The notes below the pieces were generated by a model. It worked only from the letters and a program-made list of their open reading frames with translations. It was not told the DNA's origin and searched no databases. This document shows, piece by piece, positions 28,723 to 37,698 of a stretch of 64,000 bases of DNA (position 1 is the stretch's first letter; each line of letters opens with the position of its first letter). The DNA comes from Alteromonadaceae bacterium BrNp21-10. Lineage in GTDB: Bacteria > Pseudomonadota > Gammaproteobacteria > Enterobacterales > Alteromonadaceae. The DNA lies in the NCBI GenBank assembly GCA_030418115.1, contig JAUHQD010000009.1, positions 95,362 through 159,361 on the forward strand, given 5' to 3'. A program made the translations under genes and the position numbers.

Positions 28723-29526
28723 AGTTATTTAATTATTATCGTTATTTTAGTTAGCAGAATACTCTATGTATTTTGCGTAATATAGATATTGTTATTTTCT
28801 TTATTTTTATTATTTTTAGTTGTTAGTGATGCTTTTTGTTGCGACTAGTATTAATCCCTCTAGCAACTAGTGGATGCTACAGTGCAGTAGTGCCATTATT
28901 TACAATATACCGTCGTAATATCGATACCAGCCTTGCCGGTACTGGTTTTCTCCATAATACTCGCATGAATTTATGCAAACGAGAGTGCGTTACGGCTAAA
29001 CCGGCGGCGGTTATTTGCACCACTAATATCCAAACAAAGAAAATAGTTTTCGCTGTTTGAATTACTATTTGGCATATGTGATTTATGAATTTGAGTTACA
29101 GCGCAATTCAATTCGCCTATACAAACACCAATAAAGGCTGGCATGTCTATTACAGTCGGAATTGAGTGTTTAGTTGTTCAATAGTGCAGCCTACAAAAAT
29201 AAAGCCCTAGCGGTTAATTTAATGTTAAACCTAAATTATTTTAAAATCGAGAATGTGATTTTTACTGATGTTGATTTTGCCCTATCGAGATTGATAGGCG
29301 ATTGTGGCAAGGGTTTTATTGATGTTATGCTCGGCTGTGCTGCGAATTTACTGGTTTATGTTGCGTGCCATAATAATCAACTATCGAGGCATCGCATTAA
29401 CAGTTTGTTTACTTTGGACTGTTACAAGACATAACAGGTCGTCAGTATGATTGAATATCTGTATTCGAGAATAGTGGCTTTGATTGGCCATTTTTAAAAA
29501 AATAATAACTCATTGAGGAACGCGTT
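28723..29526. promoter_or_regulatory. Long divergent intergenic region between the two sugar transporter genes
   Basis: An 804-base region between the GPH symporter and sugar porter genes. Part of it, next to the symporter, is very AT-rich. Short frames inside it (for example 29174-29434) show no family features and are judged non-coding. It must contain both promoters and may carry XylR sites, but no operator could be pinned down by eye. Confidence 0.4.
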
Positions 29527-30933
29527 TTGAACCATCCATCAGAACAAAACAACATGGTGTTTATCATCTTTATCAGTATTGTTGCCACCATTGGTGGATT
29601 TCTGTTCGGCTTTGACAGTGGTGTCATTAATGGCACGGTTGACGGCCTACAAGCTGCCTTTAATTCAGAAAGCATTGGTACCGGCTTTAACGTATCCAGT
29701 ATGTTGTTAGGCTGTGCAGTCGGTGCTTTTTTCGCCGGCCGTTTAGCTGATAAATATGGCCGTCGCAGTTTGCTATTAGTCGCCGCTGTGCTGTTTATCA
29801 TTAGCGCTTGGGGATCGGGTATCGCAACAGGTTCCGCCGAGTTTGTGGTATATCGTATTCTAGGTGGTCTAGCGGTAGGTGCCGCATCCGTAATGGCGCC
29901 AGCGTACATTAGTGAAGTTGCGCCAGCTCAGTACCGAGGTATGCTCACGTCAATTCAGCAAGTTGCCATTATTACCGGTTTGTTTGTGGCTTTTGTTAGT
30001 AACTACTTTTTGGCCGATATCGCCGGTATGTCTACCGAAAAATTATGGTTAGATTTTGAAGCATGGCGTTGGATGTTCTGGATAGAATTAGCCCCAGCTG
30101 TTTTGTTTTTATTAGCCTTGCTGTTGATCCCTGAAAGCCCACGTTTCTTAGTGGCAAGTGGCCGCATAGATGAAGCGAAAAAAGTATTAAGCCGCCTTTA
30201 TGGTGAGCAAACCGGTATTACCAAGGCTAAAGAGATTGAAGATTCACTAGCGGCGGATCACCACCAGCCACGCTTATCTGATTTGCTAGACAAAGTAACC
30301 GGAAAAGTACGCACCATCACGTGGATTGGTATTGGTTTAGCCGTGTTCCAACAATTAGTCGGTATTAACGTGGTGTTCTACTACGGTGCGGTTCTATGGC
30401 AGGCGGTGGGGTATACCGAATCTGAAGCACTATTAACCAATGTTATCAGTGGCGCAGTGAGTATTGCTGCTTGTGTAGTGACCTTAGGTGTTGTCGATAA
30501 AATTGGCCGTAAGCCGCTTTTAAAATGGGGCTCTATTGGTATGGCCGTCACTCTTAGCATTATGGTGTATTGCTTCTTACAAGCGGGTACCGATGCTAAT
30601 GGCGATTTAATCCTTGGCGATAATGGCGCGTTGGCGTTAGGTTCTGCATTAGCCTATGTATTCTGCTTTAATATGTCTTGGGGCCCAGTAATGTGGGTGA
30701 TGCTAGGTGAAATGTTCCCTAATCAAATACGTGGTTCTGGTTTAGCTATTGCCGGTTTAGCACAGTGGGGAACTAACTTCCTGATCACTTGGACCTTCCC
30801 AATGTTATTGGCGGGTATTGGTTTAGCCGGAGCTTATGGTTTATATGCTATTAGTGCCGCCATTTCAGCGGTATTTGTAATCAAATTTGTGTATGAAACC
30901 AAAGGGAAAGAGCTAGAAGATATGCAAGGCTAG
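29527..30933 (+). CDS. Sugar porter of the major facilitator superfamily (XylE-like)
   Basis: Proton-coupled sugar transporter of 468 residues with twelve helices. The sugar-porter signatures are all present: GRLADKYGRRS, IPESPRFL, QQLVGINVVFYYG and the terminal YETKGKELEDM. The context points to D-xylose as substrate. The start appears to be TTG at 29527, with GAGG 8 bases upstream; the first in-frame ATG is nine codons later and lacks a ribosome site. Confidence 0.88.
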   Translation: MNHPSEQNNMVFIIFISIVATIGGFLFGFDSGVINGTVDGLQAAFNSESIGTGFNVSSMLLGCAVGAFFAGRLADKYGRRSLLLVAAVLFIISAWGSGIATGSAEFVVYRILGGLAVGAASVMAPAYISEVAPAQYRGMLTSIQQVAIITGLFVAFVSNYFLADIAGMSTEKLWLDFEAWRWMFWIELAPAVLFLLALLLIPESPRFLVASGRIDEAKKVLSRLYGEQTGITKAKEIEDSLAADHHQPRLSDLLDKVTGKVRTITWIGIGLAVFQQLVGINVVFYYGAVLWQAVGYTESEALLTNVISGAVSIAACVVTLGVVDKIGRKPLLKWGSIGMAVTLSIMVYCFLQAGTDANGDLILGDNGALALGSALAYVFCFNMSWGPVMWVMLGEMFPNQIRGSGLAIAGLAQWGTNFLITWTFPMLLAGIGLAGAYGLYAISAAISAVFVIKFVYETKGKELEDMQG

Positions 30934-30956
30934 TTTTTTTCAAAGTTAATAAATCG

Positions 30957-30990
30957 CGGCGCTGGAGTTTACTTTAGTGCCGTTTTTTTT
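30957..30990 (+). terminator. Terminator after the sugar porter gene
   Basis: CGGCGCT (30957-30963) pairs with AGTGCCG (30976-30982) around a 12-base loop and is followed by eight T residues. Confidence 0.8.
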
Positions 30991-31015
30991 GCCTGCGCAC
31001 CCCATTCTTAGCTGC

Positions 31016-31297
31016 TTAATTTGAACCCGCTGTAGGCGCTTTAGGACAAATACAATCAAGCAATAACTGTCTTATGCATTGATGGTCTTTTTTGTTGTTA
31101 CAACAAAAATCTGCGGCCACCAGCGCATGGCATTGCAGCAGTTTTTGCAATACCGATAATTTAATATTCAGAGGAATATAATCGTCTTCTTCTTTTGCGC
31201 TTAATGCGACTTGTGAGTGACTCACGACCAGATTAAATGTCGGCGAGTGGTCAGGTTTAGCTTGTTTAGTGTAAGGCGCTGCGTGTTTTCTTAACAT
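31016..31297 (-). CDS. Small Cys-rich protein of unknown function, Fur-box operon gene 2
   Basis: Protein of 93 residues that I do not recognise. The last third is rich in cysteine (LLQCHALVAADFCCNNKKDH, then C-x7-C-x-C), which could bind a metal or an iron-sulfur cluster. ATG at 31297 has GGAG 7 bases upstream and overlaps the preceding gene by 32 bases, so the two are translationally coupled. There is no signal peptide. The upstream Fur-like site suggests iron-dependent expression. Function unknown. Confidence 0.6.
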   Translation of the reverse strand: MLRKHAAPYTKQAKPDHSPTFNLVVSHSQVALSAKEEDDYIPLNIKLSVLQKLLQCHALVAADFCCNNKKDHQCIRQLLLDCICPKAPTAGSN

Positions 31298-31739
31298 TAG
31301 ATTGCTCCATATTATCCTCCGATAAAAATATTGCACTATTTTGTAACCCCATATCCAATGCTGCGTAACAGTCTAATAGCAGAGGTTGATGTGGTGACTC
31401 AATAGGCATGATCTCAATTTCGGCTTGCAAACGTGCTTTAGCTAATTCAAAGGTACGTTGATGTTCAGCCCCTCTATCGGTTCTAAAAAAAGCATTCGCC
31501 AAGGATATTGCTGAATGGGTAAATTTCAGTAAGGATTGTGGGTGTTGTTCTCGGGGCTCGCTAAGGAGTATTTCTGCGGTTTCAAAGGCACAGCCATAAT
31601 AGGGAATAGCGACATTCCAACAGCCGTTATCAGCATAAAACTGCGCGGTATCAATACAGCTATTAAAGTGATTTAGTGCCGCTAAGTGGTTATCCATTAG
31701 CCATTGGCGATGAGTGGGACAGAGAAAATGTTGTTGCAT
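31266..31739 (-). CDS. Helical protein of unknown function, Fur-box operon gene 1
   Basis: Protein of 157 residues, not recognised. It is predicted all-helical, with a TPR-like look (HFNSCIDTAQFYADNGCW, AIPYYGCAFETAEILL, AISLANAFFRTD), and begins MQQHFLCPTH. It has no signal peptide. AAGGAA lies 7 bases before the ATG. A near-perfect Fur box lies about 41 bases upstream. It sits between the xylose transporter and xylA without an obvious link to sugar use. Confidence 0.65.
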   Translation of the reverse strand: MQQHFLCPTHRQWLMDNHLAALNHFNSCIDTAQFYADNGCWNVAIPYYGCAFETAEILLSEPREQHPQSLLKFTHSAISLANAFFRTDRGAEHQRTFELAKARLQAEIEIMPIESPHQPLLLDCYAALDMGLQNSAIFLSEDNMEQSNVKKTRSALH

Positions 31740-31779
31740 GATGTCATTCCTTTTTGGGTTTTAAAAATCATAACGCAAA

Positions 31780-31794
31780 TGAGAATGATTATCA
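31780..31794 (-). promoter_or_regulatory. Fur box
   Basis: TGAGAAT-G-ATTATCA matches the 7-1-7 Fur consensus TGATAAT-N-ATTATCA in all but one position. It lies upstream of the two small minus-strand genes and downstream of no other promoter, so it probably represses them when iron is sufficient. Confidence 0.75.
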
Positions 31795-31878
31795 ATAAGT
31801 TGTTTTGATCAGTGATTAATGGACACCAGTAATTTTTAATATTACTAAAAGTGGCTGGAACAGCGGGGGGCAAAACAA

Positions 31879-31905
31879 AAAAGCCCGCAGTTAAAGCGGG
31901 CTTTT
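31879..31905 (-). terminator. Terminator downstream of xylA
   Basis: AAAAGCCCGC and GCGGGCTTTT form a strong 10-bp stem around a 7-base loop, with T/A tracts on both sides, about 48 bases after the xylA stop codon. Confidence 0.85.
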
Positions 31906-31952
31906 AATGTTGAATAGCATCCAGCACTAATGGCTGGAAATAGTTCAGTCTA

Positions 31953-33272
31953 TTATTTAAACAAAACCGAGTTAACTTGGTTTTCTAAATATTCTTGCTG
32001 ACCAGAAACATGCTTAGGTGCAAAGTTGTTATCCACTGCATGGTTCGCTAATGATTCTAGTGAGAAGTCACCACTAAGGATGTTCTTACCCAAATCTTTT
32101 TCCCAACCAGAATAACGAGCATCTTTACCTTTAGCGATGAAATCATTCTCAAGAATTTCAGCGGCTTTCTTAAGGCCAGCTGCACAGGTATCCATGCCGC
32201 CAATGTGACCGTGGAATAAATCTTCCATATCAATACTTTGACGACGTAACTTAGTATCAAAGTTGAAACCACCAGAAGTATAACCACCGTTCTTAAGGAT
32301 TTCGTAGCAGATCAACGCCATTTCTTCGACGCTGTTAGGGAACTGATCAGTATCCCAACCTAGTTGCGCATCACCACGGTTAGCATCGATTGAACCAAAG
32401 ATACCCAATGCAAACGCAGTTGCAACTTCGTGATGGAAAGAGTGGCCAGACAAAGTCGCGTGGTTCGCTTCAATGTTTACAGCAAATTCTTTCTCGATGC
32501 CGAACTCTTTTAAGAAACCATAAACGGTAGCGGTATCGTAATCATATTGGTGCTTAGTAGGCTCTTGAGGCTTAGGCTCAATTAACAGTAAACCATCAAA
32601 ACCGATTTTATATTTATGCTCAACAACCATTTGCATAAAGCGACCAAATTGCTCACGCTCACGCTTAAGATCAGTATTTAATAAGGTTTCGTAACCTTCA
32701 CGACCGCCCCACAACACGTAGTTATGACCGCCTAATTTTTTAGTGGCATTCATGGCACTGAATACTTGAGTTGCCGCATAGCTGAAAATTTCAGGATTCG
32801 GGTTAGTGGAAGCACCAGACATATAACGCGGGTTACTGAATGCGTTCGCCGTTCCCCATAATAACTCAACGCCTGTTTCTTCTTGCTTCTGTGCTAATAC
32901 GTCAGTCATTTTAGCGAAGTTGTTGACGTATTCTTTGATTGAATTGCCTTCTGGCGATACATCAATATCGTGGAAACAGTAGAAAGGAACATTAATTTTA
33001 TCGAAGAATTCAAAAGCCACATTGGCTTTTTCAATGGCGCGCTCCATTGGGTCACCGGCTTTTAACCATGGGCGACCAAAGGTACCAGCACCGAATACGT
33101 CGGCGCCGTCCCAGCAGAAGTTATGCCAGTAGCATGCTGCAAAACGCAGATGCTCTTTCATGGTTTTACCTAAAATCTTTTCTTCAGGATTATAATGTTT
33201 AAAGGCAAGCGGGTTAGATGAGCTTGACCCTTCGTATTGGATCTTGTCGATGTTCTTAAAAAAATCTGACAT
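31953..33272 (-). CDS. xylA: Xylose isomerase
   Basis: Cytoplasmic enzyme of 439 residues converting D-xylose to D-xylulose; E. coli XylA is 440 residues. Signatures are [10 protein letters not shown] (catalytic His), [30 protein letters not shown] and [17 protein letters not shown] (metal ligands). GGAG lies 7 bases before the ATG. It is downstream of xylB on the same strand with a 192-base gap, so it may have its own promoter as well. Confidence 0.97.
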   Translation of the reverse strand: MSDFFKNIDKIQYEGSSSSNPLAFKHYNPEEKILGKTMKEHLRFAACYWHNFCWDGADVFGAGTFGRPWLKAGDPMERAIEKANVAFEFFDKINVPFYCFHDIDVSPEGNSIKEYVNNFAKMTDVLAQKQEETGVELLWGTANAFSNPRYMSGASTNPNPEIFSYAATQVFSAMNATKKLGGHNYVLWGGREGYETLLNTDLKREREQFGRFMQMVVEHKYKIGFDGLLLIEPKPQEPTKHQYDYDTATVYGFLKEFGIEKEFAVNIEANHATLSGHSFHHEVATAFALGIFGSIDANRGDAQLGWDTDQFPNSVEEMALICYEILKNGGYTSGGFNFDTKLRRQSIDMEDLFHGHIGGMDTCAAGLKKAAEILENDFIAKGKDARYSGWEKDLGKNILSGDFSLESLANHAVDNNFAPKHVSGQQEYLENQVNSVLFK

Positions 33273-33464
33273 AGGTGACTCCAGTCAATTGTTTAACCCG
33301 CCTATGCAGGTTTGGATAAATTAGGCCGCCAATGGTGAGGCTTCAACAGGCGACCAGCAATTACGGATTTTAAATCGCTTTTTCTTTTTTTACGTTTCTA
33401 TAAGCGGCGCAAAATATGGGAAGTGTCAATAAAACACTTCTAACGATTATGTTTTTTAACAAAA

Positions 33465-34922
33465 TTAAAACAAGCTTTCCAGTTGGCTATAAATAGCTCT
33501 GAACTTAGCACGGCGCTCAGCGTAATAGTCTTTTAATGCTGCGTTAGGCTGATGTGCTTCAACCAAAGTAGGAATAGGACAAATGTCAGCAATAGCCGTT
33601 TGTGGATTCATCGCTAATTGCGCTAAACGTGCCGCACCTAATGCTGGACCCACTTCACCGCCTTCGCGATAGCTCACTGGCATCCCTAAAGTATCTGCCA
33701 ATAATTGACGCCAGTAGGGGCTGCGAGCACCACCACCAATCAAACTAATATCGTCAGGCTGCATGCCAGCAGCATGCAAAGCATCCATACCATCAGCTAA
33801 CGCCATGGAAACACCTTGAACAACGCTCTGACTCATCTGCGCCCGAGTAGTTCCGGAGGTTAAGCCAAAAAAGCTCGCACTGGCATTAGGATTATTATGC
33901 GGTGTACGCTCCCCGGTTAAATAAGGCAAAAAGTATGGTGTACCAGCATCGTCTAATTGAGTTTGCTGTTGCACTTCGGCAAATAATTCGCCTACATCTT
34001 TTTGGCCACTGTTATTGGCAAACCACTGTAAACAACTCGCTGCACTTAAGGTCACTGACATTAAATGCCAGCTATTAGGTAGGGCATGACAAAAACTGTG
34101 CACCGCAGATTCTGGATTACTGCGATAGCCTTCGCTTACGGCAAAATATACCCCAGAAGTACCTAAGGATAACATCGCTTGGCCGGGCTGAACGATGCCC
34201 ACGCCAACAGCGCCGGCAGCATTATCGCCACCACCGGCTACTAATGCGACCTTACCCATACCCCAGCGTTCAGCGAGTTTAGGTAATAAATAACCGGTAA
34301 TCTCGCTGCCTTCATATAAATCGGGCATTTGCGCTACCGATAAGCCAGTGGCTTCTAACATGGCTGTGCTCCAAGCACGTTTGCCCACATCTAACCAACT
34401 GGTGCCGGCGGAATCAGACATATCCGAAGCATAATCACCACTAAGTTTTAAACGTAAATAATCTTTTGGTAGTAAAACCTTGGCGATTTTATCGAAGATG
34501 GTTGGTTCGTTTTGCTTCACCCATAATAATTTAGGTGCGGTAAAACCGGGCATCACTAAATTACCTGTAATAGCTTTTGACTCTTTTACCGTGGCTTCAA
34601 TTTCTTGGCATTGGGCTTCACTGCGACCATCGTTCCATAGAATCGCTGGACGCAGAATATTATCTTGGGCATCCAGCAAGGTGGCACCATGCATTTGTCC
34701 TGCAATACCAATAGCCGTTACTGTGGATAAATCCTGTTGTTGCTTAAGTTGATCTAAGCAGGACTCGGTGGCACTCCACCAGTGCAAAGGATCTTGTTCT
34801 GACCACAAAGGTTTCGGGATCGATACCTCTAAGGCACTGCTAGTAGTGGCTAAAATCTGTCCGGCGTCATTCATTAAAATAGTTTTAACACCGGAGGTGC
34901 CTAAATCGATGCCTATATACAC
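33465..34922 (-). CDS. xylB: Xylulokinase
   Basis: FGGY-family kinase of 485 residues phosphorylating D-xylulose; E. coli XylB is 484 residues. It begins YIGIDLGTSGVKT (ATP site) and contains GQMHGATLLD, a conserved D-G-R (LWNDGRSEAQC) and the C-terminal ISLIGGGARSPYWRQLLAD. The start is set at GTG 34922, with AGGA 7 bases upstream and a sequence aligning to the E. coli N-terminus; a longer frame to 34988 adds unrelated residues. Divergent from xylR. Confidence 0.96.
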   Translation of the reverse strand: MYIGIDLGTSGVKTILMNDAGQILATTSSALEVSIPKPLWSEQDPLHWWSATESCLDQLKQQQDLSTVTAIGIAGQMHGATLLDAQDNILRPAILWNDGRSEAQCQEIEATVKESKAITGNLVMPGFTAPKLLWVKQNEPTIFDKIAKVLLPKDYLRLKLSGDYASDMSDSAGTSWLDVGKRAWSTAMLEATGLSVAQMPDLYEGSEITGYLLPKLAERWGMGKVALVAGGGDNAAGAVGVGIVQPGQAMLSLGTSGVYFAVSEGYRSNPESAVHSFCHALPNSWHLMSVTLSAASCLQWFANNSGQKDVGELFAEVQQQTQLDDAGTPYFLPYLTGERTPHNNPNASASFFGLTSGTTRAQMSQSVVQGVSMALADGMDALHAAGMQPDDISLIGGGARSPYWRQLLADTLGMPVSYREGGEVGPALGAARLAQLAMNPQTAIADICPIPTLVEAHQPNAALKDYYAERRAKFRAIYSQLESLF

Positions 34923-35155
34923 GGCTAATTCCTGAAAGTTGAGTAAATGAAAGTTGCCATAGCTTGAGCTAGCTAAAGAAAGAGACAATTATGAAATTTG
35001 TTATAAGTTTTGTGGTTTATCCAATATGATAATGTATACAAGAATTTTTGTACAAAAAAACGTAAAAATAGTTATGAAAATACGTAGAAGTATGTTTTAT
35101 TGTGCATCCATGAACGACTGAACATAATTATAACAACTAACTATTGGTGGGTGAT
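34923..35155. promoter_or_regulatory. xylB-xylR divergent control region
   Basis: AT-rich stretch of 233 bases between the divergent xylB and xylR genes. It contains GAAAGAGACAATT followed by GAAATTTG near 34976-35002, reminiscent of the paired GAAA-type half sites bound by enterobacterial XylR. This is only a visual resemblance, so the operator call is tentative. Confidence 0.4.
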
Positions 35156-36364
35156 ATGTTTGAAAACAAACACAGTATTACACTATTGTTTAACGCCAGT
35201 AAGGTCTACGATCGGAACGTTATTGAAGGAATCGGCAATTATTTGCAAACGTCAAAGGTAGATTGGGATCTCTACTTGGAAGAAGACTTTATGACTCGCC
35301 TTGAGCATTTAGATGATTGGGGTGGCGATGGCATTATTGCTGATTTTGATAATCCCGAAATTCAAGCCGCGTTATTAAAAACTAAAGTGCCTGTTGTCGG
35401 TGTTGGTGGCTCTTACAGTGACCCTGCTGATTACCCTGATGTTCCTTATGTGGCCACCGATAATTACCAGTTGGCTAATGCGGCTTTTCAGCATTTACGC
35501 CAAAAAGGCATAGAGCGTTTTGCATTTTATGGTGCTCCTGTCGAGAATAGTAATCGCTGGGCACAAGAGCGCGAAAAAGCGCTGATCGAAATTACTGAAA
35601 AAGAAGGCTACGAATGTCAAGTGTATCGTGGCCATCCGGTTCGTCCAGAAACCTGGCAATACAGCATTCGTCGCTTAGCCGACTGGTTACAATCTTTACC
35701 TACGCCCATTGGTATTGTTGCTGTTACCGATGCTAGAGCACGGCATTTATTGCAGGTATGCGACCATATCGGCATGTTGATCCCAGAGAAAATTGCCGTC
35801 ATTGGTATTGATGATGATGACATAGCGCGTTTTTTAAGTCGTGTTAGTTTGAGCTCAGTGACCCAAGGTTGTTTTGATATTGGCTTTCAAGCGGCCAAGC
35901 TACTGCACCGAATTCTAGATGGCCGCAAGCCACCACAAAAGCCAATTTTAATTGCACCTGCGGGTGTGGCAGAACGTCAATCCACTGACTACAAAGCTAT
36001 TAAAGACCCTCATGTAATGCAGGCGATGCACTTTATTCGTCAAAATGCGTGTCGTGGAATTAAGGTCGATCAGGTATTGGATTATGTGGGTATTTCCCGT
36101 TCTAATTTAGAGCAACGCTTTAAGGAAGAACGTGGTCACAGCATTCATAATGAAATTCATAATGAGAAGCTACAAAAAGCTTGTACTATGCTGAAAAAGA
36201 CCGACCAACCCACTGCTGAAATCGCTAATATTTGTGGTTATCCGTCATTGCAATATATGTATGCGGTGTTTAAAAAGCATTTTGATAAGACCCCTCGGGA
36301 ATATCGTGATGAGTCGAAAACACCGAATCATTATCCAGAGGATATTGTTGATACATGCAACTAA
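35156..36364 (+). CDS. xylR: Xylose operon activator XylR (AraC family)
   Basis: Transcription activator of 402 residues, very similar to E. coli XylR (392). The N-terminal ligand domain is LacI/PBP1-like (ITLLFNASKVYDRNVIEGIG, GDGIIADFDNPEIQ, VVGVGGSY, GIVAVTDARARHLLQVC). The C-terminal AraC helix-turn-helix pair follows (VLDYVGISRSNLEQRFKEE; YPSLQYMYAVFKKHFDKTPREYR). GGTGGGTGAT precedes the ATG at 35156. It binds xylose and should activate xylA, xylB and the transporter genes. Its 3' end overlaps the DUF1653 gene by 10 bases. Confidence 0.96.
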   Translation: MFENKHSITLLFNASKVYDRNVIEGIGNYLQTSKVDWDLYLEEDFMTRLEHLDDWGGDGIIADFDNPEIQAALLKTKVPVVGVGGSYSDPADYPDVPYVATDNYQLANAAFQHLRQKGIERFAFYGAPVENSNRWAQEREKALIEITEKEGYECQVYRGHPVRPETWQYSIRRLADWLQSLPTPIGIVAVTDARARHLLQVCDHIGMLIPEKIAVIGIDDDDIARFLSRVSLSSVTQGCFDIGFQAAKLLHRILDGRKPPQKPILIAPAGVAERQSTDYKAIKDPHVMQAMHFIRQNACRGIKVDQVLDYVGISRSNLEQRFKEERGHSIHNEIHNEKLQKACTMLKKTDQPTAEIANICGYPSLQYMYAVFKKHFDKTPREYRDESKTPNHYPEDIVDTCN

Positions 36365-36567
36365 AACCAGGGCGTTATCGTCATTATAAAGGTAACGATT
36401 ACCAAGTGATTGGTATCGCCAAGCATTCCGAAGATGAAAGCGAACTGGTGGTGTACCGCCCGTTGTATGGCGCGGGTGATTTATGGGTACGACCGCTAAC
36501 CATGTTCGTTGAAATGGTGGACGTAGATGGTGAACCTATTGAGCGCTTTGCTTATATGGGTGAATAA
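36355..36567 (+). CDS. DUF1653 family protein
   Basis: Small cytoplasmic protein of 70 residues: LKPGRYRHYKGNDYQVIGIA, then SELVVYRPLYG and LWVRPLTMFVE, matching the DUF1653 family, whose function is unknown. The ATG overlaps the end of xylR by 10 bases, so translation is coupled. The MITE-like element begins 3 bases after its stop codon. Confidence 0.85.
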   Translation: MQLKPGRYRHYKGNDYQVIGIAKHSEDESELVVYRPLYGAGDLWVRPLTMFVEMVDVDGEPIERFAYMGE

Positions 36568-36569
36568 CT

Positions 36570-36794
36570 AACCTCAGTTCGGGATAAGCAACGCCTTACA
36601 ACACAGCTATTTTTGCCCCTCTTTGCGTTGCTCACTATGGGTTTAGAATGACTCAACAACATAGTGAGCGCCTTGATATCAACAAAATAGCAGTACTGAA
36701 TAAAAAACACATTATTATTATTAATAATACATAACCAATTGAAATATATTGATTTTATGTGCATTGTCGACATTGCTTATCCCGAACTGAGGTT
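36570..36794. mobile_element. MITE-like element with 22-bp perfect terminal inverted repeats
   Basis: A 225-base unit bounded by perfect 22-bp inverted repeats (36570-36591, starting AACCTCAGTTCGGG, and 36773-36794). It contains no gene. An inner inverted repeat, GCTCACTATG...CATAGTGAGC, lies inside. The size, perfect termini and lack of coding fit a non-autonomous transposable element. Target duplications are unclear; AACT and GACT flank the two ends. The parent insertion sequence is not identified. Confidence 0.8.
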
Positions 36795-36839
36795 GACTAA
36801 GTAATTACCGCTAAAGCAGTAATTCATGTGATTGTGGAC

Positions 36840-36858
36840 CCGCCTCGGCGGTTTTTTT
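36840..36858 (+). terminator. Terminator after the MITE-like element
   Basis: CCGCC-TC-GGCGG followed by seven T residues. It probably ends transcripts from xylR and the DUF1653 gene if they read through the element. Confidence 0.65.
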
Positions 36859-36962
36859 GTTGGCTGAGGGATTTTTGAAGCGCAAATAATAGGAGTTATG
36901 CTTCAAGCCTGTATTATCCCGTTTTTAAGTTATTATCTAAAAATACCCGTGAGTAGTGTGAA

Positions 36963-37655
36963 ATGTGGTTGAATGATCAGCAAGTAACCGATACTGCCAT
37001 AGCGGCATATCGAGAGTCTTTATTGAGTACGAGTCCTAATCATATCGTTATTGATCACCTATTTAATGAAGCCAAGCTCAACGAGGTTTTGAGGGTGTTA
37101 CAGCAACCCCACCATTGGCAAACTCAACAACACACCTATGCTGCGTTATATGTCGATAGCGCCCTGTGGCAAAAAACCAGCAAAGAAGAACGTTTTGTAC
37201 AGCGGGATGTTTGGCGACGTGAAAAACTTAATGTTAAAACCGCCAGTTGCACCATCGCTCACGAATTTTTGTCATTTTTGCGTGGTGATGAGTTTTTGTC
37301 GGTGTTATCACGAATTTTTAATGTGCCATTAACGGATTTGAACGTGGCAGAGCCAGAAATTAATACCAACTATTTTCGCTTAGGTGCTACCGACTTTGTT
37401 GAGCAACATGCTGATGATTCACCCGGCAGAGAGGTATGTATGTTGCTGTACTTAAATAAACAATGGAGTAACCACGCGGGGGGAGAGTTAGTGTTTATGG
37501 GGGACAATAAACCTATAAGCATTGCGCCCTTACATAACCGCAGTGTATTGTTTGACCCGTCCTCAACGGGTGCTGAACATTGGGTGAAAGCCTTGAGCAC
37601 GAAAAAGGCAGATACCTATCGCTATAATGTCACCAGTTGGTATTGGTCGGAGTAA
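36963..37655 (+). CDS. 2-oxoglutarate/Fe(II)-dependent oxygenase (prolyl-hydroxylase type)
   Basis: Enzyme of 230 residues with the double-stranded beta-helix motif of 2OG oxygenases: HAD metal ligands H149 and D151 (VEQHADDSPGRE), distal H206 (GAEHWVKAL) and a 2OG-binding Arg near R220 (DTYRYNVTSWYW). It has no signal peptide. Related proteins hydroxylate proteins or small molecules; the substrate here is unknown. It stands alone just before the flagellin region. Confidence 0.85.
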   Translation: MWLNDQQVTDTAIAAYRESLLSTSPNHIVIDHLFNEAKLNEVLRVLQQPHHWQTQQHTYAALYVDSALWQKTSKEERFVQRDVWRREKLNVKTASCTIAHEFLSFLRGDEFLSVLSRIFNVPLTDLNVAEPEINTNYFRLGATDFVEQHADDSPGREVCMLLYLNKQWSNHAGGELVFMGDNKPISIAPLHNRSVLFDPSSTGAEHWVKALSTKKADTYRYNVTSWYWSE

Positions 37656-37698
37656 GCTCAGCTGGCGTAGCCAATAAAAATCATCCCATTTGCAATAG

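Noticed and set aside
29174..29434. 86-codon frame between the two sugar transporter genes
   Set aside because: No ribosome site and no family features; region looks like control DNA.
29442..29909. 155-codon minus-strand frame overlapping the sugar porter gene
   Set aside because: Antisense shadow of a strongly conserved gene, with proline- and lysine-rich low-quality sequence.
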